Below are positions 1 to 6,951 of a DNA stretch of 7,677 nt, in pieces (the first letter of the stretch is position 1; every line of letters begins with the position of its first letter). The stretch comes from DASPKS01 sp035628035. GTDB lineage: Bacteria > Bacteroidota > Rhodothermia > Rhodothermales > Rubricoccaceae. A model generated the notes under the pieces. That model did no database searches. It saw only the letters and a program-made list of their open reading frames with translations, and had not been told where the DNA came from. The translations under genes and the position numbers were made by a program. Location: positions 1 through 7,677 of the forward strand of contig DASPKS010000278.1 in NCBI GenBank assembly GCA_035628035.1, in the 5' to 3' direction.

Positions 1-1132
1 GAAAGACGCCGCCTTCGCCGAAACGTGGGATACGTTCTTCGACCTCCAGCTCCCCGACGGCTGGGACGCCGACCTCGCGGTGTTCGAGGCGAGCGCGAAG
101 GGCGAGGCCACGCGCAGCGCGTCGGGCAAGGTGCTGGAGAAAATTGTCCCGAAGCTGCCCTGGCTCGTCGGTGGGTCGGCCGACCTCACGCCGTCGAACA
201 AGACCAAGACGCCCGACCTCCAGGACCACTCCGTCGAGAACCCGAAGGGGCGCTACCTCCGCTTCGGCGTGCGCGAGCACGCGATGGGCGCGATCCTCAA
301 CGGGCTCACGCTCCACGGCGGGCTGCGCGGGTTCGGCGGCACGTTCCTCATCTTCTCCGACTACATGAAGCCGGCGGTGCGCCTCGCCGCGCTCATGCGG
401 TGCCCGTCGATCTTCGTCTACACCCACGACTCCATCGGGCTGGGCGAGGACGGGCCGACGCACCAGCCCATCGAGCAGCTCGCCGGGCTCCGCGCGATTC
501 CCAACCTGTGGGTCGTCCGCCCCGCCGACGCGAACGAGACCGCCGAGGCGTGGAAGCTCGCGCTGCAACGCATGGATGGGCCGACCGCACTCGCCCTCAC
601 GCGCCAGAACGTCCCCACGCTCGACCGCTCCACGTTCGCGCCTGCCGACCAGCTACACCGCGGCGCCTACGTCCTCGCCGACGCCGAGGGCGGCCCGCCC
701 GATGTGATCCTGATGGGCACCGGCTCGGAGGTCCACCTCGCCCTCGAAGCGCGCGAGATGCTGGCCGGCGAAGGGATCAAAGCGCGCGTCGTCTCGATGC
801 CGTGCTGGGAGGCGTTCGAGGTGCAGGACGAGGTCTACCGCCGCTCGGTCTTCCCGCCCGACGTGCGGGCGCGCGTCGCCGTCGAGGCGGCGAGCCCGGT
901 GGGGTGGGCGACGTACGTCGGCCTCGACGGGGCAGTGGTGGGCATCGAGCGGTTCGGCGAGAGCGCGCCGTACCAGAAGGTCTACGACCACCTCGGGATC
1001 ACCGCCGCCGCCGTCGCCGACGCCGCGCGGCGCGTCGTGCGCGGGCAGCAGCCGGCAGGTGAGTTGGAGGAGTCGGCGGCGCAGGAGAAAGAGGGCGGCA
1101 CGCCGGAGAGCGAGAAGGGCGGGCACGACTGA
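1..1132 (+). CDS. tkt: Transketolase, C-terminal part (5' end cut by window edge)
   Basis: Transketolase moves two-carbon ketol units between sugar phosphates in the non-oxidative pentose phosphate pathway, using thiamine diphosphate. The frame is open from base 2, and about 376 residues of an expected ~660 are visible, so the N-terminal pyrophosphate-binding domain lies outside the window. Seen here are the phosphate-binding stretch VGGSADLTPSNKT, the RFGVREHAMG motif whose Glu (codon 275-277) activates the cofactor, and the substrate-binding block HDSIGLGEDGPTHQP at about 425-466. In E. coli numbering that block holds His461, Asp469 and His473. ALTRQN (the Arg520 region) follows, then the C-terminal domain with MPCWEAFE and GWATYVG. 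After the normal family end there is a tail of about 30 residues rich in Glu, Gly and Ser. The gene lies 8 bases upstream of the monooxygenase and is probably co-transcribed with it and rpe. The identification is very secure. Confidence 0.97.
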   Translation, partial: KDAAFAETWDTFFDLQLPDGWDADLAVFEASAKGEATRSASGKVLEKIVPKLPWLVGGSADLTPSNKTKTPDLQDHSVENPKGRYLRFGVREHAMGAILNGLTLHGGLRGFGGTFLIFSDYMKPAVRLAALMRCPSIFVYTHDSIGLGEDGPTHQPIEQLAGLRAIPNLWVVRPADANETAEAWKLALQRMDGPTALALTRQNVPTLDRSTFAPADQLHRGAYVLADAEGGPPDVILMGTGSEVHLALEAREMLAGEGIKARVVSMPCWEAFEVQDEVYRRSVFPPDVRARVAVEAASPVGWATYVGLDGAVVGIERFGESAPYQKVYDHLGITAAAVADAARRVVRGQQPAGELEESAAQEKEGGTPESEKGGHD

Positions 1133-1140
1133 CGAAGAAA

Positions 1141-2277
1141 ATGGCGCGCGGGCCGATCCTCATCGCCGGCGGCGGCATCGGCGGGGTGGCGGCGGCCGTC
1201 GCCCTCCGCCAGCGGGGGTTCGACGCCGTCGTCTTCGAGCGGGCGCCCGCGCTGAAGGAGGTCGGCGCCGGGATCAACGTGTGGCCCAACGCCACGCACG
1301 TCCTGCAACAGCTGGGGCTGCTCGCCCGCGCCGAGGCGTGGCCCATCCACGACGTCGCCTTCCGCCACCGGACGGGCCGGGTGCTCGCGAACACACGCCC
1401 CTGGGCGGGTGGCACGCCGTCGCTGTCGTTCCACCGTGCCGACCTCCTCGACCTGCTCGTTTCGGCGCTCCCCGCCGAGGTGGTCCACCTCGGCCACACC
1501 GTCACCGGCTTCACGCAGGAGGCGGACGGCGTGCGGCTCCACTTCGAGGATGGAGCGGAAGCCACCGGCACCGCCCTCATCGGTGCCGACGGGCTGCGCT
1601 CGCGTGTGCGCGCCACCCTGCACGGCGACGAGCCGCCGCGCTACGCGGGCTACCCGAGCTGGCGCGGCGTTGCGCTCGACACGTTCCCCGGTTACGACGA
1701 GGGGAAGGCGTCGGAGGTGTGGGGGCGCGGGCAGCGGTTCGGCATCTTCGGCCTGCCCGGGGGGCGGTCGTTCTGGTACGCCACCGACAACCTTCCCGAA
1801 GGCGGCGCCGCTCGAGAGCCCGACCCGAAGGCCGCCCTGCTCCGCCGCTTCGCCGGGTGGTACGATCCCGTCCTCCGCCTGATCGAAGCGACGCCGCCGG
1901 AGGCCATCCTCATCAACGACGTGTACGACCGCCCGCCGATCCGCCGCTGGGGCCGGGGCCGCGTGACGCTCCTCGGCGACGCCGCCCACCCGACGACGCC
2001 CAACATGGGGCAGGGCGGGTGTCTCGCCCTCGAAGATGCCCTCGTCCTCGCCCGGTGCGTAGAAAAACAGCCCGACGACCTCCCGGCCGCGTTCCGGGCG
2101 TACGAGCGGAAGCGGTGGGCACGCACGGCGCGGATCGTCTTGGAGTCGCGGGGGTTCGGCTGGATGGGGCAGTGGGCGCAGCCCGCCCTCGCCGCCCTCC
2201 GCGACGGGGTGGCGCGCGTGTGGCCCGAGCGGCTCGTCTCGTGGGCGGCAGCGCCCGACTACCGCTACCGCGCGTGA
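1141..2277 (+). CDS. FAD-dependent aromatic-ring-type monooxygenase (PHBH / group A flavoprotein family)
   Basis: This 378-residue cytosolic flavoprotein belongs to the p-hydroxybenzoate hydroxylase-like group, whose members use NAD(P)H and O2 to hydroxylate or epoxidise a substrate. The N-terminal Rossmann motif is IAGGGIGG (G10, G12, G15), followed by the ribose-binding acid E33 in VVFERA. The middle DG motif is ADGLRSRVR (D150-G151), which contacts both FAD and NAD(P)H in this family. The C-terminal GD motif is LLGDAAHPTTPNMGQGG (D280), which holds the FAD ribityl chain. Length and motif order fit a complete single-domain enzyme such as the salicylate, 3-hydroxybenzoate, urate (HpxO-like) or zeaxanthin-type members. 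The substrate cannot be read from the sequence. There is no membrane segment or signal peptide. The ATG at 1141 follows tkt by 8 bases (cgaagaaa, only a weak purine stretch), and its stop overlaps the rpe start, so it looks embedded in a pentose phosphate operon. Confidence 0.92.
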   Translation: MARGPILIAGGGIGGVAAAVALRQRGFDAVVFERAPALKEVGAGINVWPNATHVLQQLGLLARAEAWPIHDVAFRHRTGRVLANTRPWAGGTPSLSFHRADLLDLLVSALPAEVVHLGHTVTGFTQEADGVRLHFEDGAEATGTALIGADGLRSRVRATLHGDEPPRYAGYPSWRGVALDTFPGYDEGKASEVWGRGQRFGIFGLPGGRSFWYATDNLPEGGAAREPDPKAALLRRFAGWYDPVLRLIEATPPEAILINDVYDRPPIRRWGRGRVTLLGDAAHPTTPNMGQGGCLALEDALVLARCVEKQPDDLPAAFRAYERKRWARTARIVLESRGFGWMGQWAQPALAALRDGVARVWPERLVSWAAAPDYRYRA

Positions 2278-2990
2278 TGGACTGGGCCCGTACTTTCCGC
2301 CGTCCTTCGGTCCTGCCCGTGATCTTCTCTGCCTCCGTGCTCGGGGCCGACCTCGGCCACCTCGACGACCAGGCCCGCCAGGCCGTCCGCGCCGGGTGCG
2401 ACTGGCTCCACGTGGACGTGATGGACGGCCACTTCGTGCCCAACCTCACCTTCGGCGTGCCGGTCATGCGGGGCCTCGCCGAGACCGTCGCGGCCACCGG
2501 CGCCAAGCTCGACGTCCACCTCATGATCGAGGAGCCGGACCGCTACCTCGCCGACTTCGCCAAGGCCGGCGCGTACGTGCTCACGGTGCATCAGGAGGCG
2601 TGCCCCCACCTCCACCGCACGATCCAGCGCATCCACGAGCTGGGGTGCAAGGCGGGCGTGGCGCTCAACCCCGGCACCTCGCTCCACACCGTCGAGGACG
2701 TGGTCCACGACCTCGACCTCCTCCTCGTGATGTCGGTCAACCCGGGGTTCGCCGGGCAGAAGTACATCCCGGCTACGACCGACAAGCTCCGCCGCGCCCG
2801 CCGGATGCTCCGCCTCGCCGGCGCCGACGCGTGGCTGGAGGTGGACGGGGGGATCACCCCGCTCGTCGCGCGCGCCGTCACCGAGGCCGGCGCCGACGTG
2901 CTCGTGGCGGCCAACGCCATCTTCCAGGGGCCCGGCACCATCGCGAGCCGCGTGAAGGCGTTCCGGGAGGCGCTCACGGTCGTCGTCTGA
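2277..2990 (+). CDS. rpe: Ribulose-phosphate 3-epimerase
   Basis: This enzyme interconverts D-ribulose 5-phosphate and D-xylulose 5-phosphate, the latter being a substrate of the transketolase encoded upstream. It is a TIM-barrel metalloenzyme. With the ATG at 2277 it has 237 residues. Metal ligands and catalytic acids are visible: H45 and D47 in LHVDVMDGHFVPN, H81 in LDVHLMIEEPDRYL and D190 in LEVDGGI. The phosphate loop is SVNPGFAGQ (153-161), where most family members have GGQ, and the usual LSAD near the start is LGAD. The ATG shares its A with the monooxygenase stop (TGATG), which suggests coupled translation. An in-frame GTG at 2319 would give 223 residues, closer to the family norm, and neither start has a Shine-Dalgarno sequence. 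The start is therefore uncertain by 14 codons, while the identity is secure. The frame stays open upstream through the monooxygenase, but that part is a shadow frame. Confidence 0.95.
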   Translation: MDWARTFRRPSVLPVIFSASVLGADLGHLDDQARQAVRAGCDWLHVDVMDGHFVPNLTFGVPVMRGLAETVAATGAKLDVHLMIEEPDRYLADFAKAGAYVLTVHQEACPHLHRTIQRIHELGCKAGVALNPGTSLHTVEDVVHDLDLLLVMSVNPGFAGQKYIPATTDKLRRARRMLRLAGADAWLEVDGGITPLVARAVTEAGADVLVAANAIFQGPGTIASRVKAFREALTVVV

Positions 2991-3043
2991 GTTGCGGGTT
3001 CGGCGGCGGGGCTGTTTCTTGTGGCGGTTTTTTTTCTCTACCG

Positions 3044-4015
3044 ATGCCTACGCGCCTGCTCCTGCTCGCCCTCTTCGCTGCCGCCTGCGCCTCGGGAGGG
3101 CCGGAGCCGCCGGCCCGAACGCCCGACGACCCCGGCCAGCAGCCAGCTGGGGCCGACCGTCCTGCGCCCACCGACGAAGGCCTCCGCGAGCGCGCCCGCG
3201 CGGCCGGCCTCTCCGACGCCCAGGCCCGCCAGCTCGTCGCCCTCGACGTGGCGGCGGTCGTGCCGGAGCTCCCCGACGGGTGGACGCTCACGTCGCTCCA
3301 CACGGAGACCATCGAGGAGTCCGCGATTCCGTACCCCTCCTACACCCTTGCCTACCGCCGCGCCGACGGCGCCTGCTTCTCGCTCGACGCGGCGTCGGAG
3401 GGGATCGGGGACGTGTTCTTCGACGAGCCGCCGCACAGCCGGGAGGTCGAGGTGCCAGGCATCGCCACGTTCGGCCCAGCGTACGTCGGCTGGTCGGGGC
3501 CGGGGGAGACCGCCGAGGGATGGGAGACGCCCCGCGTCCAGACGGAGTGGTTCGGCGCCGATGGCGTCTTCTACAACCTCGGCACGATGGACGATACCGA
3601 GGGGTGCCGCCCGATCTCGGTGGAGGAGGCTACCGCGATCCTCCAAGGCCTCCGCTACCTCGACCCCGGTGACGACCGCACCGCCCTCGGCCCGATGATG
3701 CCGATGGAGACGATGGAGGAGGGCGCTAACCCGGACGACTTTACCGGGCGCACGCCGGACGCCGCCGCCCGCCGGACCTTCCAGCAGGGCGACGCGCGGG
3801 AGATGGAGATCGCAACGCTCCGCCAGACCGCCCGCCGCGCCGTGGTCCTCGTCACGTGGCTCGGGCTGGCCGACGACTCCATCCGCGACGAGCGCGTTCG
3901 CGTGGTCTACCAGCGCGATGGCAACGGGGTGTGGGTCCCCTCAATGCTGGGCAAGCAGGTGCGCTGCCACGCCGGCCGCGGCCACCAGGACTGGGGCGCG
4001 GAGCCGTGCGTGTAA
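3044..4015 (+). CDS. Predicted lipoprotein of unknown function with C-terminal cysteine signature
   Basis: The protein has 323 residues and I do not recognise a named family. MPTRLLLLALFAAAC is a short lipoprotein signal with the acylated Cys at 15. The lipobox is AAAC rather than LxGC, so it is acceptable but not ideal. A Pro/Gly/Asp-rich linker (about 16-45) follows. The next region (about 60-215) has alternating hydrophobic and aromatic strands and two cysteines, C111 in GACFSLD and C188 in EGCRPIS, which could form a disulfide; its layout resembles uncharacterised secreted proteins that start with 'VPxLPxGWxLxS'. The last part (about 245-323) ends in RCHAGRGHQDWGAEPCV, with C308 and C322 spaced CX13C around a GRGHQDW core. 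It is likely anchored to the cell envelope. The ATG lies 53 bases after rpe behind a T-rich leader, and the 3' end overlaps the next gene by 10 bases. Coding is well supported; function is unknown. Confidence 0.8.
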   Translation: MPTRLLLLALFAAACASGGPEPPARTPDDPGQQPAGADRPAPTDEGLRERARAAGLSDAQARQLVALDVAAVVPELPDGWTLTSLHTETIEESAIPYPSYTLAYRRADGACFSLDAASEGIGDVFFDEPPHSREVEVPGIATFGPAYVGWSGPGETAEGWETPRVQTEWFGADGVFYNLGTMDDTEGCRPISVEEATAILQGLRYLDPGDDRTALGPMMPMETMEEGANPDDFTGRTPDAAARRTFQQGDAREMEIATLRQTARRAVVLVTWLGLADDSIRDERVRVVYQRDGNGVWVPSMLGKQVRCHAGRGHQDWGAEPCV

Positions 4016-4344
4016 CGGAAGGCGGCCCGCTGCTCCGCGAGGCGCTGCCCGCCTTTGCCGACGAGCTGCGCGGCCTCCTCGACGCCCAGGCGCCTGGCCT
4101 GGCGCCGCAGGTGGAGGCCCTGCGCGTCGTGGCGCGGTGCGCCTGCACCGACGACTTCTGCGGGATGTTCTACACGGCCCCGCCGCCGGAGGGCAGTTAC
4201 GGGTCCGGGCTCGAAAACGTCGTCCTCGAACCCAAGCGCGGGATGATCATCCTCGACGTCGTGGACGGCCAGATCGCCGCCGTCGAGGTGCTGTTCCGCG
4301 ACGATGTGCGGGCGGCGCTCGACGCCGCCGGCATTCCGCGCTGA
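4006..4344 (+). CDS. Small CxC...C protein of unknown function
   Basis: This 112-residue protein is not assignable to a named family by eye. Its GTG start at 4006 lies inside the end of the lipoprotein gene, with a 10-base overlap in another frame. No ATG lies between that point and the conserved-looking part, and a GGAG sits only a few bases upstream. An amphipathic N-terminal helix (about 9-40) leads into RCACTDDFCGMFYT, where C45, C47 and C52 make a CxCx4C cluster. A beta-rich second half follows with GMIILDVVDGQIAAVEVLF and an R/D-rich end. The shape resembles small proteins in which a Cys-containing strand precedes a 'G-x-hydrophobic-DGxhxxhEV' hairpin. The three cysteines could bind a metal, but one more ligand would be needed, and the protein lacks a signal peptide. 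Translational coupling to the lipoprotein is likely. Reality of the gene is likely; function is unknown. Confidence 0.72.
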   Translation: MRVTEGGPLLREALPAFADELRGLLDAQAPGLAPQVEALRVVARCACTDDFCGMFYTAPPPEGSYGSGLENVVLEPKRGMIILDVVDGQIAAVEVLFRDDVRAALDAAGIPR

Positions 4345-4397
4345 CAGGAAGCGGGCAGGGGGCGGAGTAACTTGGCCGGTCGTCCTACCCGCTGCCC
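4345..4397 (+). promoter_or_regulatory. Candidate -7 promoter box upstream of priA
   Basis: The 53-base gap before priA contains TAACTTGG at 4368-4375, which differs at one specified position from the Bacteroidota -7 consensus TAnnTTTG. A start of transcription near 4382 would leave a leader of about 16 bases. No good -33 TTTG lies 19 bases upstream; CTGACA at 4341-4346 is the only weak candidate. The same TAA is an in-frame stop that closes the priA frame just upstream, which supports the GTG at 4398 as the start. The promoter call is tentative. Confidence 0.3.
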
Positions 4398-6884
4398 GTG
4401 CCCGAACGCCTCGCCCACGTCGTCCCGCTCGCGCCGGTCGAGGGCCCGTTCACGTACCGCGTGCCGCCGCCGCTCGACGCGGAGGCCGCCGAGGGGGCCC
4501 GTGTAGTGGTCCCCTTCGGGCGGCGAACGCTCACGGGCGTGGTGGTCGGGCGTAGCGAGGGGGAAGGGAAAGACCTCAAGCCGATCCTCGACACCCTCGA
4601 CGCGCGGCCGGCCTTCCCGCCCGAGCTGCTCCGCCTCACGCGCTGGATCTCCGACTACTACTGCTGCGCGTGGCGGGAGGTGCTCCGCTGCGCGCTCCCG
4701 AACGGGACCGAGGTGGAGGGCCGCCGCGTCGTCACGCGCCTGTCTGACGGGATGGCGTGGGCCGGCTCCCCGCTCGGCCGCAAGGTCCTCGACGCCCTCG
4801 AAGACCACACGCCGACGCCGCTCACCGAGCTGGCCGACGCGCTCGGCCGCGACGTGCCCGCACACCTCCTCCGCCGACTCGAAGCGGCCGGGCTCGTACG
4901 CGTCGAAGAGGAGATCGGCGAGGCGAAGGTGCGCGCGCGAAAGGAAAAACACGTCCGCCTCGCCCACGGGATCGCCCTCGACGCCGTAGAAGGACTGCGG
5001 GGCGGACGCCAGCGCGCCGTGTTCGACGTGCTCGCGCTCGCCCACGAGGACGCCGCCGGCGACGGCCACGCAGCCGAGCTGCGCCTGGCCGACCTCCTCC
5101 AGCAGACCGGCGCCTCGTCGGCGACCGTCCGCGCACTCGAACAGAAACAACTCGTCGAGATTATTGAGCGCGAGGTGCTCCGTACGGCGCACGAGGCCGA
5201 CGAGCCGCTGCCCGCCACGCCGCCCGCGCTCACGCTCCACCCCGGCCAGCACGCGGCACTCGGCGCCATCACGGAGGCCGTCGAAGCCGAGAGAGCCGAG
5301 ACGTTCCTCCTCCACGGTGTGACGGGGAGCGGGAAGACGGAGGTCTACATCCAGGCGCTCAAGGCGGCCCTCGACCGGGGGAGGACGGCGCTCGTGCTTG
5401 TCCCCGAGATCGCCCTCACGCCGCAGACCGTCCGCCGCTTCCGCGCGCACTTCGGCGACCAGATCGCCGTGCTCCACTCGCGGATGAGCCCCGGCGAGCG
5501 GTTCGACGCGTGGCGCGCCCTCCGCGACGGCCGCTTCGCCGTCGCCATCGGCCCCCGGAGCGCAGTCCTGGCGCCGCTCGAGAACCTCGGCCTCGTCGTG
5601 GTGGACGAGGAGCACGAGGGCTCTTACAAGCAGTTCGATCCGGCGCCGCGCTATCACGCCCGCGACGTGGCCGTGATGCGCGCGTACCTCGCCGGGGCCG
5701 TGTGCGTCCTGGGCAGCGCGACGCCGTCGCTCGAGAGCTTCACGAATGCGCGGGCCGGCAAGTACCGCCTGCTGAAGATGCCTGAGCGCGTGCCCGTGCG
5801 CGAAGAGAAAAAGCCCGCGCCGCTCCCGACCGTTCGGGTGGTGGACCTCGCGCGCGAGCACAAGATCCGCCGCCTCAAGGGCGCGCTCTCCGACGCGCTC
5901 CGCGACGCCCTCGCTGCGCGGCTCGAACGCGGCGAGCAGGCGATTCTCTTGCAGAACCGGCGCGGGTACGCGCCCGTGCTCACGTGCGAGGCGTGCGGGT
6001 TCACCCCGCGCTGCCGCGACTGCGCCGTCTCGCTTACCGTCCACAAGGCGCACCGCCACCTCCGCTGCCACTACTGCGGCCGCGCCGAGCGCATCCCGAC
6101 GACGTGCCTGAAGTGCGGCTCCGAAGAACTCACCTTCCTCGGCGCGGGCACGCAGCGCGTGGAGGAGGAGCTCGCCGAGGTCTTCCCGCATGCGCGTGTT
6201 CTCCGGATGGATCTGGATACGACGGCCAGGAAGGGCGCGCACCGCCGCCTCCTCGACGCGTTCGGGCGCGGCGAGGCCGACGTCCTCCTCGGCACGCAGA
6301 TGGTCGCCAAGGGGCTCGACTTCCCGCGCGTCACCCTCGTCGGCGTCGTCAACGCGGACACGGGGATGCTCCTGCCGGACTTCCGCGCGGCCGAGCGGAC
6401 GTTCCAGCTCCTCGCCCAGGTAGCTGGACGCGCCGGGCGCGCCGACCTGCCCGGCGAGGTGATCCTCCAGACGCGCAACCCCGACCATCCCGCCCTCCGC
6501 TTCGCCCTCGCGCACGACTACGACGGCTTCGCGCGGGCCGAGCTGGAGGAGCGGGAAGCGCTCGGCTACCCGCCGTGCGGGCGGCTCGTCGGGCTAGAGT
6601 TCAAGGGGCCGGAGGAAGCGGCCGTACGGCGGCTGGCCGACCAGTGGACGGCCGCGCTCCGCAAGGAAGGCGGGAGCCGCGCAGGGGTGGAGGTGCTCGG
6701 CCCGGCGCCCGCGTTCGTCGGGCGCATCAAGGGGCAGTGGCGGTACCACACGCTCGTGAAGGCGAGTCGCGCCGTGCCGGTGGCCGCGCTCACCCACGCC
6801 GTTCGCGCCGCCGAGGCGCACGTGGGCCGCCCGCCGAAGGGCTGCCGCGTCAACGTGGACGTGGACCCGCTCGGGCTCTACTGA
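4398..6884 (+). CDS. priA: Primosomal protein N', replication restart helicase PriA
   Basis: PriA recognises stalled or repaired forks, unwinds the lagging strand 3'-to-5' and directs reloading of the replicative helicase. The 828-residue protein is longer than E. coli PriA (732) but is complete. In order, it has an N-terminal DNA-binding domain (about 1-105, ERLAHVVPLAPVEGPFTYRV), a winged-helix region (about 110-260), and the helicase core. The core has Walker A GVTGSGKT (307-314, Lys313), PEIALTPQ, Walker B DEEH (403-406) and GSATPSLES. Eight cysteines follow in four pairs (C530/C533, C539/C542, C557/C560, C570/C573), the family's two zinc sites. The second helicase lobe has LGTQMVAKGLDFPRV and the motif VI stretch QVAGRAGRA. 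The C-terminal domain ends in NVDVDPLGLY. Translation starts at GTG 4398: an in-frame TAA at 4368 excludes anything longer except an unlikely CTG, and there is no ATG nearby. Confidence 0.97.
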   Translation: MPERLAHVVPLAPVEGPFTYRVPPPLDAEAAEGARVVVPFGRRTLTGVVVGRSEGEGKDLKPILDTLDARPAFPPELLRLTRWISDYYCCAWREVLRCALPNGTEVEGRRVVTRLSDGMAWAGSPLGRKVLDALEDHTPTPLTELADALGRDVPAHLLRRLEAAGLVRVEEEIGEAKVRARKEKHVRLAHGIALDAVEGLRGGRQRAVFDVLALAHEDAAGDGHAAELRLADLLQQTGASSATVRALEQKQLVEIIEREVLRTAHEADEPLPATPPALTLHPGQHAALGAITEAVEAERAETFLLHGVTGSGKTEVYIQALKAALDRGRTALVLVPEIALTPQTVRRFRAHFGDQIAVLHSRMSPGERFDAWRALRDGRFAVAIGPRSAVLAPLENLGLVVVDEEHEGSYKQFDPAPRYHARDVAVMRAYLAGAVCVLGSATPSLESFTNARAGKYRLLKMPERVPVREEKKPAPLPTVRVVDLAREHKIRRLKGALSDALRDALAARLERGEQAILLQNRRGYAPVLTCEACGFTPRCRDCAVSLTVHKAHRHLRCHYCGRAERIPTTCLKCGSEELTFLGAGTQRVEEELAEVFPHARVLRMDLDTTARKGAHRRLLDAFGRGEADVLLGTQMVAKGLDFPRVTLVGVVNADTGMLLPDFRAAERTFQLLAQVAGRAGRADLPGEVILQTRNPDHPALRFALAHDYDGFARAELEEREALGYPPCGRLVGLEFKGPEEAAVRRLADQWTAALRKEGGSRAGVEVLGPAPAFVGRIKGQWRYHTLVKASRAVPVAALTHAVRAAEAHVGRPPKGCRVNVDVDPLGLY

Positions 6885-6890
6885 CGCCGG

Positions 6891-6924
6891 AACAACAAAA
6901 GCGGCGAGCCCGGAGGCCCGCCGC
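6891..6924 (-). terminator. Intrinsic terminator of the yceI transcript
   Basis: A hairpin with arms 6901-6910 (gcggcgagcc) and 6915-6924 (ggcccgccgc) pairs over 10 positions with one A-C mismatch and a cgga loop. Read on the minus strand it is followed by TTTTGTTGTT (complement of 6891-6900), the expected U-rich tract. It begins 27 bases past the yceI stop. Read on the plus strand the stem is followed by ccattgcg, without a U-tract, so it is not an efficient intrinsic terminator for priA, although the stem could slow transcription from that side. Confidence 0.8.
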
Positions 6925-6951
6925 CCATTGCGTCATCCCCTCGAAGCAGCC

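Noticed and set aside
25..1062. Long plus-strand frame overlapping transketolase
   Set aside because: Its translation is Arg/Pro/Ala repetitive low complexity, while the other frame gives an unmistakable transketolase.
1059..2276. Possible long N-terminal extension of the epimerase through the monooxygenase region
   Set aside because: The frame is open but its product is Arg/Pro-rich shadow sequence, and the same DNA encodes a monooxygenase with all FAD motifs. The epimerase starts at 2277 or 2319.
2396..3043. Upstream open frame continuous with the lipoprotein gene
   Set aside because: It overlaps rpe in another frame and lacks a signal peptide there. The lipoprotein signal starts at the ATG at 3044.
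2991..3043. Intrinsic terminator after rpe suggested by the T8 run
   Set aside because: No stem of complementary bases precedes the T-run; the GC-rich part is G-rich on one strand only.
4197..6515. A 772-codon open frame on the minus strand opposite priA
   Set aside because: It lies antisense to a gene with complete PriA motifs. Its translation is Arg/Glu/Val/Gly-rich without recognisable motifs, the usual result of strong GC bias at codon third positions.
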